Part shown: positions 9,847 through 21,700 of the stretch, one piece after another
Position numbering within the stretch: position 1 is the first letter of the stretch
Layout of the letters: the number at the start of each line of letters is the position of its first letter
Assembly (NCBI GenBank): GCA_963714795.1
Contig: CAVQPS010000009.1
Location: 248,001 to 312,000 of the forward strand
DNA length: 64,000 nt
Direction of reading: 5' to 3'
Source of the DNA: DATIXJ01 sp963714795
Lineage (GTDB): Bacteria; Bacteroidota; Ignavibacteria; UBA10030; SZUA-254
Notes under the pieces: model-generated
Seen by the model: only the letters and a program-made list of their open reading frames with translations
Database searches by the model: none
What the model was told of the DNA's origin: nothing
Program-made: the position numbers and the translations under genes

Positions 9847-12800
9847 ATGATCGCGAATATTTTTATCAAAAGACCCGTCACGGCTATTGTTATTTCTATC
9901 GTACTGGTCATTACCGGCATCATTTGCATTCTGAATTCGCCGGTAGAACAATACCCGGCGATAACCCCGCCGGTCGTGCAGGTGAACGGTCAATTCACGG
10001 GAGCCGATGCGCTGACGGTGGAACAAACGGTCGCCACACCGATCGAACAGCAGGTCAACGGTACTCCGGGCATGGAATACATGCAGAGCAACAATACCAA
10101 CAACGGTTTGATGTCGATGAATGTAACCTTTGGCATCGGGACCGATATTGATATTGCGACGCTGGATGTTCAAAACCGTGTCACCATTGCCACGCCATTA
10201 TTACCCGCAGCAGTCAGCCGCCTCGGACTCACCGTTCGGGCGCTGAATCCCAGCCTGCTGATGATGGTAGCGATTTATGCGCCACATGGAAGCCACGACA
10301 TAACATTTCTCGACAATTATACGAATATTTTCGTCCAGGACGCTTTGCTTCGCGTGCCGGGAGTCGGCAGTATCAGCAGATTCACGGACGATTTCAGTAT
10401 GCGGATCTGGATGAACCCGGAGAAAATGGCATCATACAGTTTGACTCCGAGCGATGTCATCTCCGCGTTGAATGCACAGAATGTTCAGGTTGCGGCCGGC
10501 TCGGCCGGCGTACCGCCTCAACAAAAAACACAAACTTTTGAATTGGGAATTCTTGTCAATGGCCGGCTCAGTAAGATTTCCGATTTTGAAAATGTCATTG
10601 TCAAAACAAATCCTGCCACCGGCGAACTGGTCTTTCTGAAAGACGTGGCCCGGGTGGAGCTGGGAAAGTTCACGTTTTCGAGTAATTCTTTTGTCGACGG
10701 GAAACGTGCTTCCTGCCTGCTGATTTATCAGGCACCCGGAAGCAATGCCCTGAAAACCGCAAACGGTGTTTATGATGTTCTTGCTCAACTGAAAAAATCA
10801 TTTCCGACAGACGTCGATTATCAAGTGCCTTTCGAGTCGGTGACGGTCGTGAAGGTTTCCATGAATGAGGTTGTCATTACGTTACTGCAGGCCCTGGGGC
10901 TTGTTGCGATCGTTGTGTTTTTATTTCTTCAGAATTTTCGCTCCACACTCATCCCGGTGCTTGCAATTCCGGTATCGATCCTGGGAACATTCTGCTTTTT
11001 CATACCGCTGGGATTTACGATCAATACGCTCACCATGTTCGGGTTCGTTCTTGCCATCGGGATCGTGGTAGACGACGCCATTATTGTTGTCGAAGCCGTT
11101 CAGCATTACATCGACGAACGCGGTCTCTCACCCAAAGAGGCAACCTATCAAGCGATGAAAGATATTTCGGCACCGGTGGTCGCTATCGCATTAATTCTCG
11201 CGGCAGTATTCGTTCCTGTCGGTTTTATCCCAGGCATCGTCGGGCGCTTGTACCAGCAGTTTGCCATCACGATTGCGATCTCGGTTGTCCTTTCTGCATT
11301 TATTGCTTTATCGCTGACGCCGTCACTGTGCAGTCTTCTTCTCAAACCATCAAAGAGTACAAAGCCGTCACGATGGACAGGGTTCTTTTTCCAACGGTTC
11401 AATTCCTGGTTTGAAAATCTGACAAACCGGTATTCCGACGGCGTTCAGCGCAGCATCAAATCGTCACGATACGTCATCATCTTGCTCGTCTGTATTTGTG
11501 TCGGAGCCGCATTCTTATTTCGAAATAAAGCCACAGGTTTTATTCCTTCCGAAGACGACGGGAATCTCTATATAACATTTCAATTACCGCCGGCATCTTC
11601 AACGGCCCAGTCGGTGTCGGTGATGGCCAAGCTCATGGCCGTTGTATCATCTACTCCGGGTGTAGGACATTACGCAGCATTATCGGGTTTGAATGTGGTG
11701 ACCAATGCGACCAATTCAAATTGCGGCACAATTTATTGTCAGCTCAAACCGTGGGATGACCGTTCTTCCACGAACGAACAGGTGCCCGGCATTATCCGTG
11801 TCATGCAACAGCGGATTGGAGACGCCGGCCTGATGAATGCCAATGTTCAGGTTATCCAGCCATCGCCCATTCCGGGCGTCGGTTCGGTTGTCGGCTTCAG
11901 TTTTCAAATCGAGCAGCGAAATACCAACGATGATGTTCATGCATTTGAGAGAGTGGTCAATAGATTTGTCGATGAGGCGAATAAAACCCCGTCGATCGCT
12001 CATGCGTACAGTTTTTACTCTGCCCATACGCCGAATTATAATCTGACGGTCAATAGAGAAAAATGTGAAAAGCTCGGTGTGAACATTGCAGATGTGTTCA
12101 CGACGATTCAGGCATATATGGGCAGCATCTACGTCAATGATTTCACGACATACAACCGTACCTTTCATGTGGTGGTGCAGGCAGACACAATTTTCCGGTC
12201 ATCGGTCACCGATATCGACAAATATTATGTCCGGAATCAGGCAGGATCAATGGTTCCCCTCGGCACGTTAATCAATTATCAGCCGACGGAAGCGGCGCCG
12301 CTGATTTCGCATTTTAATATTTTCCGCTCCGCGGAAATCGACGGTGAATCTTCTCCGGGATACAGCAGTACGGAAACATTGAATGCGTTAAAAGATGTCG
12401 CATTAAAAGTTTTACCGGAGGGATATGATTTTGAATATTCCGGATTGAGTTATGAGGAAATAAAAGAAGGTTCGACGACTGTGTATATCTTCGTCTTTTC
12501 AATCACCTTTGTTTTTCTTTTTCTCGCAGCACTCTATGAAAGCTGGTCTGTACCTTTTTCCGTTCTGTTGGCTGTACCGATTGGAGCTTTTGGCGCCATT
12601 CTGACACTGACCTGCCTGCCAGGCATTTCCAACAATGTCTATGCACAGATCGGTCTCATCACACTCATCGGGCTTGCTGCCAAGAATGCTATCCTCATCG
12701 TGGAATTTGCGAAAGTGCGGGTCGACCGCGGCGAAGAACTTATCCGGTCTACCATGGACGCTGTCCGATTGCGTTTACGGCCTATCGTTATGACATCCCT

Positions 12801-13107
12801 GGCATTTATTCTCGGCGTCTTACCGCTCGTATTCGCATCGGGGGCGGGGGCGATCGCGCGCCGGACAATCGGGTTTACCGTGCTCGGTGGTATGCTGGCG
12901 GCAACAACCCTCGCGATTTTCATCGTTCCGGTACTCTTTGTTATTATCACGCGCCTGTCGTACGGCAAAGAGAAACTGAGTTATCTTCGCGACCATCATG
13001 AAGAGTTGATGGAAAAGGCAAAAAGAGTAGAAGAACAAAATATTGATCCGGAATTGGAATATGATTTACATCGATCCCGAGAAATTCATAAGTCTTTTCA
13101 GGAATGA
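9847..13107 (+). CDS. RND multidrug efflux pump, AcrB/HAE1 type (first copy)
   Basis: 1086 residues. The start MIANIFIKRPVTAIVISIVL is the classic RND N-terminus with TM1. The porter-domain motif EQQVNGTPGMEYMQS is present. In TM4 the proton-relay pair is intact (GIVVDDAIIVVE, the two Asp equivalent to AcrB D407/D408), and in TM10 the Lys is intact (GLAAKNAILIVEFAK). These features place it in the HAE-1 drug-efflux group rather than the metal-efflux group. It follows the adaptor by 61 bases and overlaps the next pump by four bases (ATGA), so the two are translationally coupled. The drug range cannot be told from sequence. Confidence 0.93.
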   Translation: MIANIFIKRPVTAIVISIVLVITGIICILNSPVEQYPAITPPVVQVNGQFTGADALTVEQTVATPIEQQVNGTPGMEYMQSNNTNNGLMSMNVTFGIGTDIDIATLDVQNRVTIATPLLPAAVSRLGLTVRALNPSLLMMVAIYAPHGSHDITFLDNYTNIFVQDALLRVPGVGSISRFTDDFSMRIWMNPEKMASYSLTPSDVISALNAQNVQVAAGSAGVPPQQKTQTFELGILVNGRLSKISDFENVIVKTNPATGELVFLKDVARVELGKFTFSSNSFVDGKRASCLLIYQAPGSNALKTANGVYDVLAQLKKSFPTDVDYQVPFESVTVVKVSMNEVVITLLQALGLVAIVVFLFLQNFRSTLIPVLAIPVSILGTFCFFIPLGFTINTLTMFGFVLAIGIVVDDAIIVVEAVQHYIDERGLSPKEATYQAMKDISAPVVAIALILAAVFVPVGFIPGIVGRLYQQFAITIAISVVLSAFIALSLTPSLCSLLLKPSKSTKPSRWTGFFFQRFNSWFENLTNRYSDGVQRSIKSSRYVIILLVCICVGAAFLFRNKATGFIPSEDDGNLYITFQLPPASSTAQSVSVMAKLMAVVSSTPGVGHYAALSGLNVVTNATNSNCGTIYCQLKPWDDRSSTNEQVPGIIRVMQQRIGDAGLMNANVQVIQPSPIPGVGSVVGFSFQIEQRNTNDDVHAFERVVNRFVDEANKTPSIAHAYSFYSAHTPNYNLTVNREKCEKLGVNIADVFTTIQAYMGSIYVNDFTTYNRTFHVVVQADTIFRSSVTDIDKYYVRNQAGSMVPLGTLINYQPTEAAPLISHFNIFRSAEIDGESSPGYSSTETLNALKDVALKVLPEGYDFEYSGLSYEEIKEGSTTVYIFVFSITFVFLFLAALYESWSVPFSVLLAVPIGAFGAILTLTCLPGISNNVYAQIGLITLIGLAAKNAILIVEFAKVRVDRGEELIRSTMDAVRLRLRPIVMTSLAFILGVLPLVFASGAGAIARRTIGFTVLGGMLAATTLAIFIVPVLFVIITRLSYGKEKLSYLRDHHEELMEKAKRVEEQNIDPELEYDLHRSREIHKSFQE

Positions 13108-16100
13108 TCGCTAATACATTCATCAAAAGGCCGGTAACAGCAATCGTCATATCGATTGTGCTCATGATATCCGGTATCATTTGCATTGTAAACCTTGCCG
13201 TCGATCAATACCCGAATATAACCCCGCCCGGTGTTTCCGTCAGCGGACAATATACAGGGGCTGATGCCCAGACGGTGGAACAAACGGTTGCAACTCCCAT
13301 TGAAGAGCAGGTCAATGGTACACCGGGAATGGAATACATGCAAAGCACGAACACCAACACCGGTGCAATGAACCTCAGCGTAACATTTAATGTCGGGACC
13401 AATGTTCATATTGCCGCATTGAATGTTCAGAATCGCGTGGGAATCGCGACGCCATCGTTACCGTCGGTGGTCAGCCGGCTTGGACTCACCGTACGGGCGC
13501 GCAATCCCAGCATGCTCATGCAAGTCGCAATCTTCTCGCCAAAGGGAACCCATAATATCACGTTCCTCGATAACTACACCAATGTTTTTATCGAGGATGC
13601 ATTGCTCCGTGTAGCGGGTGTCGGGGATATCACTGCGCGCGCGGATAACTTCAGCATGCGTGTCTGGATGAATCCCGAGAAAATGGCGGCGCATAATCTC
13701 ACCCCGCAGGATATTATCTCCGCGTTGAACGCACAAAACGTACAAGTCGCAGCGGGATCAGCGGGGGCGCCACCTCAACAAAGTTCTCAACAGTTCGAAT
13801 TGGGAATTCTTGTCAACGGGCAATTAAAAAAAGCTACTGATTTCGAAAATGTCATCGTAAAGAATATCCCGTCGACCGGAGAGATGATCTATCTGAAAGA
13901 TGTGGCAAGAGTAGAACTGGGAAAATTTACTTTTTCCAGCAATTCATTTGTCGATGGAAAACGGGCCTCGTTTTTGTTTATCTACCAGACACCGGGAAGT
14001 AACGCTCTGGAAACGGCAAATAATGTTTACGCAAAATTAGAGGAGCTGAAAAAATCGTTTCCTGCGGATGTCGATTATGCCGTTCCTTTTGAGTCCATTA
14101 CCATCATCAAAGTTTCGATGCAAGAAGTTCTGGAGACGTTGTTGAAAGCACTCGGTCTTGTTGCGATCGTGGTCTTTCTGTTTTTACAAAACCTGCGATC
14201 GACACTTATCCCGATTCTTGCAATTCCTGTTTCGATTCTGGGAACATTCTGCTTTTTCATACCGATGGGATTTACGATCAATACGCTCACCATGTTCGGA
14301 TTTGTGCTCGCCATCGGGATTGTTGTCGACGATGCCATCATTGTTGTCGAAGCGGTACAGCACTACATCGACAAGCATCACCTCTCGGCAAAGGAAGCTA
14401 CGTATAGAGCGATGAAAGATATCTCCGCACCGGTTGTGGCAATCGCGCTGATCCTCGCGTCGGTTTTTGTACCGGTCGGATTCATTCCGGGTATCGTCGG
14501 GCGCCTGTACCAGCAGTTCGCCATCACCATTGCAATCTCGGTGATGTTATCCGCTTTCATTGCATTGTCATTGACGCCGGCGCTCTGCTCACTTCTGCTC
14601 AAACCTCACGATAGTAAGAAGTCCCGATGGATTGACAGGATCTTTTATAATCGTTTCAATCTCTGGTTCGAGAAAATGACAAACGATTATGTCAAAACGG
14701 TCAAGCGCAGCATCAAGGCATCACGATTTGTCATCATTATACTTCTTTGCATTTGTGTGGGGACTGTCCTTTTGTTCAAGAAAAAGCCGTCAGGTTTTAT
14801 TCCTGCGGAAGATGAAGGCCGGCTCTATATTACGTACCAAATGCCGGAGGGTTCTTCCACCACGCAATCCGTCGGAGTCATCACCAAACTGATGGAGATC
14901 GTCGGTTCCACACCGGGGGTAAATCACTATTCAGCGTTATCCGGTCTGAACATTCTGAATTTCGGAACGACATCCAATTCCGGCAGTATTTTCTGCATGC
15001 TCAAGCCGTGGGAATTGCGGCAAAAACCGGAAGAACAAATTCCCGGCATTATGGATGTATTGAGAAAACGGATTGCCGCCGCGGGGATCGACAATGCGAA
15101 TATTGTCGTGATTCCGCCTCCACCGATCCGCGGCATCGGACAAGCAGCGGGGTTCAGCATGCAGATCGAGCAAGGCAGTACCGGCGACGATGTCCATGCA
15201 TTTGAAAGTGTCGTCAAAAAATTTGTCGCCGAGGCCCACAAGAATCCGGCAATATCGACGGCATTCTCCTACTACGGTGCTCATACTCCCAGCTATGACC
15301 TTACTGTGGATCGAGAGAAATGTGAGAAATTGGGTGTTAATATTTCCGACGTCTTCACCACAATGCAAGCATATATGGGAAGTTTGTTTGTCAATAATTT
15401 TACACTGTACGACCGGACATACCATGTTGTTGTGCAGGCAGACACGACATACCGGGCGTTGATATCGGATCTCGATAAGTATTATGTGCGTAACCAGCAG
15501 GGCACGATGGTTCCGCTCAGTACGGTCATCACATATAAAGCATCGGAAGCACCGCCGTTGATAACGCATTTCAATATTTTCCGTTCTGCAGAAGTTGACG
15601 GTTCCACGCCACCCGGTTACAGTACCGGAGAAGGAATAGATGCACTCAAAGAGACGGCGCAAAAAGCTTTGCCCCACGGTTATACGTACGAATTTTCAGG
15701 GTTGAGTTACGAGGAAATAAAAGCCGGTTCGGTCACTATTTACATTTTTATTTTCTCCATCACGTTCGTCTTTCTTTTTCTGGCGGCATTGTATGAAAGC
15801 TGGTCTGTTCCTCTCACAGTCATGCTTCCGGTGCCGATCAGCGCGTTCGGCGCCATCCTGATGCTCATCTGTTTGCCGAGACTCACCAATAATGTTTATG
15901 CTCAGATCGGCCTGATAACACTCATCGGGCTCTCGGCAAAAAACGCCATCCTCATTGTGGAATTTGCAAAAATGCGTGTCGATCGCGGAGAAGAACTTAT
16001 TCAATCGACTCTGGAAGCCGTTCGTTTACGATTGCGCCCCATCATCATGACATCGATGGCATTTATCCTCGGCGTCTTGCCGCTCGCATTTGCCACCGGT

Positions 16101-16379
16101 GCGGGAGCAGTGGCAAGGAATACGATCGGATTTACCGTTCTCGGCGGTATGCTGGCGGCGTCGACACTTGCCATATTAATTGTGCCCGTCCTGTTCGTTT
16201 TAATTACGCGCGCATCGTACGGGAAAAAACATCTCGACTATTTACAATCGCACCATGACGAATTGATGGAACGCGAACGGAAAATAGAACAGCAGAAAAT
16301 CGATCCGGAATTAGAATATGAAATATCACATAACCGTGACACGAATAAAGCCATTCAGGAAAAAAACCGAAAAGAATAA
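13104..16379 (+). CDS. RND multidrug efflux pump, AcrB/HAE1 type (second copy)
   Basis: 1091 residues, starting inside the stop codon of the previous pump. It is a close paralogue of that pump from end to end: MIANTFIKRPVTAIVISIVL at the start, the same EQVNGTPGMEYMQS porter motif, GIVVDDAIIVVE in TM4 and GLSAKNAILIVEFAK in TM10. Both proton-relay sites are intact, so both copies should be active. The tandem, coupled arrangement with a single adaptor and a single TolC partner recalls MdtBC, where two different RND subunits build one mixed trimer. That parallel is an inference; two separate homotrimers sharing the duct are equally possible. No regulator lies next to the operon. Confidence 0.93.
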   Translation: MIANTFIKRPVTAIVISIVLMISGIICIVNLAVDQYPNITPPGVSVSGQYTGADAQTVEQTVATPIEEQVNGTPGMEYMQSTNTNTGAMNLSVTFNVGTNVHIAALNVQNRVGIATPSLPSVVSRLGLTVRARNPSMLMQVAIFSPKGTHNITFLDNYTNVFIEDALLRVAGVGDITARADNFSMRVWMNPEKMAAHNLTPQDIISALNAQNVQVAAGSAGAPPQQSSQQFELGILVNGQLKKATDFENVIVKNIPSTGEMIYLKDVARVELGKFTFSSNSFVDGKRASFLFIYQTPGSNALETANNVYAKLEELKKSFPADVDYAVPFESITIIKVSMQEVLETLLKALGLVAIVVFLFLQNLRSTLIPILAIPVSILGTFCFFIPMGFTINTLTMFGFVLAIGIVVDDAIIVVEAVQHYIDKHHLSAKEATYRAMKDISAPVVAIALILASVFVPVGFIPGIVGRLYQQFAITIAISVMLSAFIALSLTPALCSLLLKPHDSKKSRWIDRIFYNRFNLWFEKMTNDYVKTVKRSIKASRFVIIILLCICVGTVLLFKKKPSGFIPAEDEGRLYITYQMPEGSSTTQSVGVITKLMEIVGSTPGVNHYSALSGLNILNFGTTSNSGSIFCMLKPWELRQKPEEQIPGIMDVLRKRIAAAGIDNANIVVIPPPPIRGIGQAAGFSMQIEQGSTGDDVHAFESVVKKFVAEAHKNPAISTAFSYYGAHTPSYDLTVDREKCEKLGVNISDVFTTMQAYMGSLFVNNFTLYDRTYHVVVQADTTYRALISDLDKYYVRNQQGTMVPLSTVITYKASEAPPLITHFNIFRSAEVDGSTPPGYSTGEGIDALKETAQKALPHGYTYEFSGLSYEEIKAGSVTIYIFIFSITFVFLFLAALYESWSVPLTVMLPVPISAFGAILMLICLPRLTNNVYAQIGLITLIGLSAKNAILIVEFAKMRVDRGEELIQSTLEAVRLRLRPIIMTSMAFILGVLPLAFATGAGAVARNTIGFTVLGGMLAASTLAILIVPVLFVLITRASYGKKHLDYLQSHHDELMERERKIEQQKIDPELEYEISHNRDTNKAIQEKNRKE

Positions 16380-16631
16380 TTTTACTTCCTCGAATTGATA
16401 CAATTACGATTGTTGCTGGTTATCAGAATTACCGTAAATTTTCATAAAAATCTCCTGCCTTAAACCCCGCTCGGCGTCTTCTCTTGATGTGATCCGGCAT
16501 ACCGGTGGGCTATTTCCATTTATTTGCTTCACATCACCACATTCCTTATCATACTCGACAATTCAATACAATGAACGGAAATGGAATTGCCGTCAAAAAT
16601 CAAATCACCATTCGTCAAAAAAGAGATTAAC

Positions 16632-18362
16632 ATGAAATTCATTGTTGACAGAAAACGTTCAGCGGCATGGAGCAGCATTGTAAGCGGAATTCTGCTTGGA
16701 GTCATGATCGCAACAGCGTCAACCTTTGCTCAGGTCTCCGCAATCAAACCTGCCTTCGGAACAAACGGCATGGTTTCTTCATCGGATTCTCTGGCAACTC
16801 ATGTCGGAGTGGAAATCCTGAAAGAAGGAGGAAATGCGATCGACGCGGCTGTGGCGGTCGGCTTCGCACTGGCAGTAACGTACCCGCAAGCCGGCAATCT
16901 CGGCGGGGGCGGTTATTATATCGTTCATTTGCACGACGGAAAAAATTATGCAATCGATGCCAGAGAAACGGCTCCCGCTGCGGCAACATCCGCCATGTAT
17001 CTGGACAGTCTCGGAAATATAAATTCCGGAAAAAGCCTGGTTGGTGGGTTATCGGTTGGCATCCCGGGAAATGTCGACGGACTCATCATGGCAGAAGAAA
17101 AATTCGGACGATTATCGCTGGAGAAAGTGATCGCACCCGCGATTGCAATTGCCGACTCGGGATTCAGAGTAAACAAACGACTTCAGACAGCATGCGATAG
17201 CGCTTTTCATGTTATGAAAAATTTTCCATCGACGATGAAATATTTTTCAAAGAACGGCATTACCTATAAAACGGGCGATATCATCACCCAAAAAGATCTT
17301 ATGCGAATATTGCGGAAGATATCCAAGGAAGGAAGAGACGGATTCTATTCCGGTGAAATTCCGGAATTGATTGCGAAAGAAGACCGGGAGACCGGTGGAA
17401 TAATAACCGCCGCAGATATAAAAAACTATCATGCGGTTCTTTACGAACCGATTATGACAACATATCACGGATATCAGGTTATCAGCATGCCACCGTCGAG
17501 CTCCGGCGGAGTCTGTCTGGCAGAGATGCTCAATATTCTTGAACATTTCGATATCCGCAAATACGGATACGGGGCGTCCCGGACATTGCACTTCGAAATT
17601 GAAGCGATGCGCCATGCATATGCGGATCGGGATAAGTATCTCGGCGACATCGCGTTTGTTCCGGCACCCGTCGACCGGCTTATTTCAAAAGAATATGCGG
17701 CAACCGTTGCCTCACAGATCGATAGTGTCAGGGCAACACCAAGCATCGACATTTATCCGGACATGATCAAACCTCCCAACGAAGGGCCACACACAACACA
17801 TTATTCGGTCATCGACAAAGAAGGAAATGCCGTCAGCGTCACCACAACTCTCAACAGCTACTTCGGCTCAATGGTTGTCGTGGACGGTGCGGGATTTTTC
17901 CTGAACAATGAGATGGATGACTTCAGTGCGAAACCGGGAGATCCGAACCAATTCGGAGCAATCAGCACGGAAGCAAATTCCATCCGGCCCGGCAAACGGA
18001 TGTTGAGTTCGATGACGCCGACCATTGTGTTGAATGACGGAAAGCCATTTTTGATTCTTGGTTCACCCGGCGGCACGACAATCACTAACGCCGTCCTTGA
18101 AGTCATCCTCAACGTGATCGATTTCAAAATGCCGCTTGTCGAAGCGGAGTTGGCAGGACGAATTCATCATCAGTGGATTCCCGACGAAGTCGTTTATGAA
18201 CGAAACTCTCTCGTGTACGATGTTCAGCAAAATCTTATTGCCCGCGGCTATCATCTTGTCCCGGCGAATTATATCGGTGAGGTTCAGACCATCCTTGTGA
18301 CGCCGGATGGCTTTGAGGGAATTGCGGATCCTCGCGGCGCCGGAACTGCAGAAGGATATTGA
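16632..18362 (+). CDS. ggt: Gamma-glutamyltranspeptidase
   Basis: About 576 residues from the ATG at 16632 (MKFIVDRKRSAAWSS), which gives a normal signal peptide ending near ASTFAQ; an upstream in-frame ATG at 16581 is less likely. The family marks are clear: GNAIDAAVAVGFALAVTYPQ, NLGGGGYYIVH, DARETAPAAAT, and PSSSGGVCL. The autoprocessing and catalytic Thr lies in GPHTTHYSV near residue 386, followed by NNEMDDFSAKPG and the glycine-rich GSPGGTTITN. The precursor would cleave itself before this Thr into large and small subunits in the periplasm and hydrolyse or transfer the gamma-glutamyl group of glutathione and related peptides. It stands alone between the efflux operon and the kinase gene. 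Confidence 0.95.
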   Translation: MKFIVDRKRSAAWSSIVSGILLGVMIATASTFAQVSAIKPAFGTNGMVSSSDSLATHVGVEILKEGGNAIDAAVAVGFALAVTYPQAGNLGGGGYYIVHLHDGKNYAIDARETAPAAATSAMYLDSLGNINSGKSLVGGLSVGIPGNVDGLIMAEEKFGRLSLEKVIAPAIAIADSGFRVNKRLQTACDSAFHVMKNFPSTMKYFSKNGITYKTGDIITQKDLMRILRKISKEGRDGFYSGEIPELIAKEDRETGGIITAADIKNYHAVLYEPIMTTYHGYQVISMPPSSSGGVCLAEMLNILEHFDIRKYGYGASRTLHFEIEAMRHAYADRDKYLGDIAFVPAPVDRLISKEYAATVASQIDSVRATPSIDIYPDMIKPPNEGPHTTHYSVIDKEGNAVSVTTTLNSYFGSMVVVDGAGFFLNNEMDDFSAKPGDPNQFGAISTEANSIRPGKRMLSSMTPTIVLNDGKPFLILGSPGGTTITNAVLEVILNVIDFKMPLVEAELAGRIHHQWIPDEVVYERNSLVYDVQQNLIARGYHLVPANYIGEVQTILVTPDGFEGIADPRGAGTAEGY

Positions 18363-18700
18363 GTGGCATTTTTTATCGCCCAAAGGGAGAAAATTTTTTC
18401 CGTAACATAAAATAGTCGGAACTTTCACATTTTTGTAAAAGCACACGAATCAAACCGGCATTGGACAATTCCCTTGAATGAAACGAAGGATCAAGAATAT
18501 TTGATTCTGTTTCGATTTCTGCGTACCTTTACTGAGAATTTATCAAATCCTTCAAGTTCTTTATTTGCAATATATTGATAGCTCATCACAGTCGATATGA
18601 TCGGTCAAATTCCAAAACTCCTCACGAACGGAGTGAGTGGACGGAGCTTTGAGAATCCCGCTGTTCTTTTCAGCGGGACATCACAAAGAAAGAATATAGA
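18363..18700 (+). promoter_or_regulatory. Leader region with hairpins upstream of the kinase gene
   Basis: No gene is visible in this stretch. Near its end two inverted repeats sit in the presumed leader: CTCAC/GTGAG around 18620-18638, and a perfect 8-bp stem TCCCGCTG (18656-18663) with CAGCGGGA (18671-18678) around a seven-base loop. The second ends 22 bases before the kinase ATG at 18701. It has no T run after it, so it is more likely a leader structure or operator than a terminator. Confidence 0.35.
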
Positions 18701-21700
18701 ATGATAGGACAGACCATATCTCACTATAAAATTATCGAAAAGCTCGGCGAGGGCGGGATGGGCGTCGTCTACAAAGCCCATGACCAGGAACTCGACCGTT
18801 TTGTTGCCCTCAAATTCCTCCCGAATTATTTAACGTCCGACGCGACCGAAAAGGAACGCTTCTATCACGAGGCGCGCGCCGCCTCTGCTTTAAATCATCC
18901 CAATGTGACAACCATTTATGAGATCAAAGAGTTTGAAGATCGGCTCTATCTCGCAATGGAATTTATCGAAGGCAAAACTCTCAAACGACTTCTGGAACAC
19001 GATCCCCCGTCCATAAAAAAAGTGCTTGATATTGCCATTCAAGTTTGTGAGGGACTTTCCGCCGCTCATGAAAAAGGAGTCGTTCACCGGGATATCAAGA
19101 GCGACAATATCATGCTGACCTCTAAAGGTCAGGTCAAGATTATGGATTTTGGTCTTGCAAAAGTAAAAGGCGCGACCAAACTGACAAAAGCCGGCTCGAC
19201 GATCGGCACGGCGGCATATATGTCGCCGGAGCAAGCGCAGGGTGAAGAAATCGATCATCGGTCGGATATTTTTTCATTCGGCGTCGTGCTGTACGAACTT
19301 CTCACGACCAAACTTCCGTTCCGCGGAGAGCATCAGGCGGCACTGATGTATTCTCTCATCAATGAAGAACCGCAACCGATTGCGCGATTCAACGAAAATA
19401 TTTCACCGGACCTGGAACGCATTGTCGCAAAAGCGCTGGCAAAAGACAAAGATGAACGGTACCAGCATGTCGATGATCTGCTTGCAGATCTCCGTCGGGA
19501 ACGGAAACATTTCGAGTATGCGCGGGCAGGATATGCCACAACTTCAACGATGACGCAAGCAGTACCGGCAGCCACTCCTCCTCAAAAGAAAAAAATTCCC
19601 AAATACATTATTCCTGCTGCTGCAATCGTGGTTCTGATCGTTGCGGTATTGATCTTTAACCCGTTCAATTTCCAAATCAGCACGCAAAAAGGAACGGCAG
19701 CGCCGGCAAAGAACATCCTGGCGGTGATGTATTTCGAAAATATTCCCGATCCGGACGATAAAGATCATACCGGTGAAATGCTGACGAATCTTTTGACGAC
19801 ATCATTATTCCAGACAAAGGATATTGAAGTTATCAGCAGGGAACGATTGTATGATATTCAAAAAGAGCTTGGGCAGGCGGATGCAAAATCGATTTCACCT
19901 TCGATGGCGACAAAAATTGCCCAGCGTGCCGGCGTTTCGATGATGCTGCTTGGAAGTATTCTTCAGAAAGAACCGGCGCTGGCGGTAACGTATCGCCTCA
20001 TCGAGGTACAATCCGGAAAAATCTTGAGCACACAACGCTTATCGGGATTTTCTGCAGAGAGAGTTTTCTCGTTAGTGGATACACTTGCATTGTTAGTGAA
20101 AAATGATTTACAGATTACTCCGACTCCCTCATCTGAAGCGACATCAATTGCAAATGTTACGACAAAATCTCCCGAAGCATACCGCTCGTATCTCGAAGGG
20201 ATAGAATTAAATAATCGCTTTTACGAGTCGGAGGCAAAAGCAGCGTTTCGGCGTGCCATAGAACTCGATAGTAATTTCGCAATGGCGTATATTGCACGTT
20301 GCCAACAAACCTTAGTGATCTTTCCAATGATGAAATCAATCATGCGATGAAAAAAGCATATGCGTTAAGGAACAACGTTACCGAACGGGAACGATTGGAA
20401 ATCGAATCCGGGTATGCCGCTAATATCGAACAAAACATTCCGAAAGCGATCAACTGCCTGGAAAATATTATCGAGAAGTATCCTCATGAAGGAGGCGCCT
20501 ATCTTGTCCTGGGAATCACTATTATGGACAAGTCAGGCGAATTTGAGAAACAAATTCAAACCTATCGTAAGAGGATTGCAAATTGATTCGTTGGATAAAA
20601 ATCTTTGGAACATCTTGGCATACGGATATGCCGGATTGAATAAAAAAGAAGAAGCATTGGGTGCTATTAACCGTTATCTTCAATTGGCTCCTGCTGAAGC
20701 GAATCCCTACGACAGTAAAGGGGACATCTATGCACTGTTCAACGACTACGATTCGGCAAAAGTATGGTGGCAAAAGGCGATTTCATTCCGTTCAGATTTT
20801 CGCCAGCGTCGGCAAGTTAGCCCGTGCAGCCTTGTTACGTCAGGATTATGAAACTGCGGAAAAATATTTTCCGCCAGGAAGCCGCATCAAAACATGATGA
20901 AGAAAAATTCTATGAAGAAGTTCTTCCGATCTCTTTCTCATGCAACGCAAGGTCAATTTGTAAAGGCACGGAGCGGATTCAGAATATATCTGGAATCACA
21001 TCAAAGCTCAACATCTTCCAGGAGTGGAGAACCGATTGACTTCGCGGGATGGCAATGTGTGATTATGAGATGCATGATTATTCTGTCGATGGTCCGTGAT
21101 GAGGAAGAGTATTCCAATGAATCTGAGAAAAGATACAAGCAAACGGCATCTATGGCCGATTTTTGCTTCCGATTGCTTATTCAAGAATGGAAATTCATCG
21201 AAAGCCATTGAAACTTATTGACGACCTGATGGAAGATTCTTCGCATCTTTCATGCGTGGTAATCAACGATCAGTGTACAGCTACGGCAAGGCGATATTCC
21301 TTATTGAGCAAGGGAACTACAATCTTGCTCTTGAGCTGCTCGAGAATTCCTTGCAAAATACTGGATTCCGAATCATGCACCTCTCTATCATCACGCACTC
21401 TGTTTATTGAAGATGGGACGTACGCAGGGAGCCATACAGGAATTTCAGAGATTAACAACGTGGAGTGATCTCGGGTAATTCGTTTTTTGATTTGAATTAT
21501 TTGACTTTTAATGAATATCAGGTGACCGGTATTGCAGTCGGTAAAAGCTCATTACTGGCTCGGGGATTGCCTACCAACAGCAGGGAGAAAAAGATCTGGC
21601 AATCACGGAGTATCAGAAATTTTTGGATATATGGAAAGATGCGGACTTCAAATCCCAGGAAATTGATGATGCACATGCACAATTGACAAAATTGAAAGGT

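Noticed and set aside
9643..10173. Antisense frame of 176 codons across the adaptor/pump junction
   Set aside because: It lies opposite two well-supported RND genes; similar antisense frames occur opposite both pumps.
18656..18678. Strong hairpin considered as a terminator of ggt
   Set aside because: It has no following T run and lies about 300 bases after the ggt stop but only 22 bases before the kinase start, so a leader structure is more likely.
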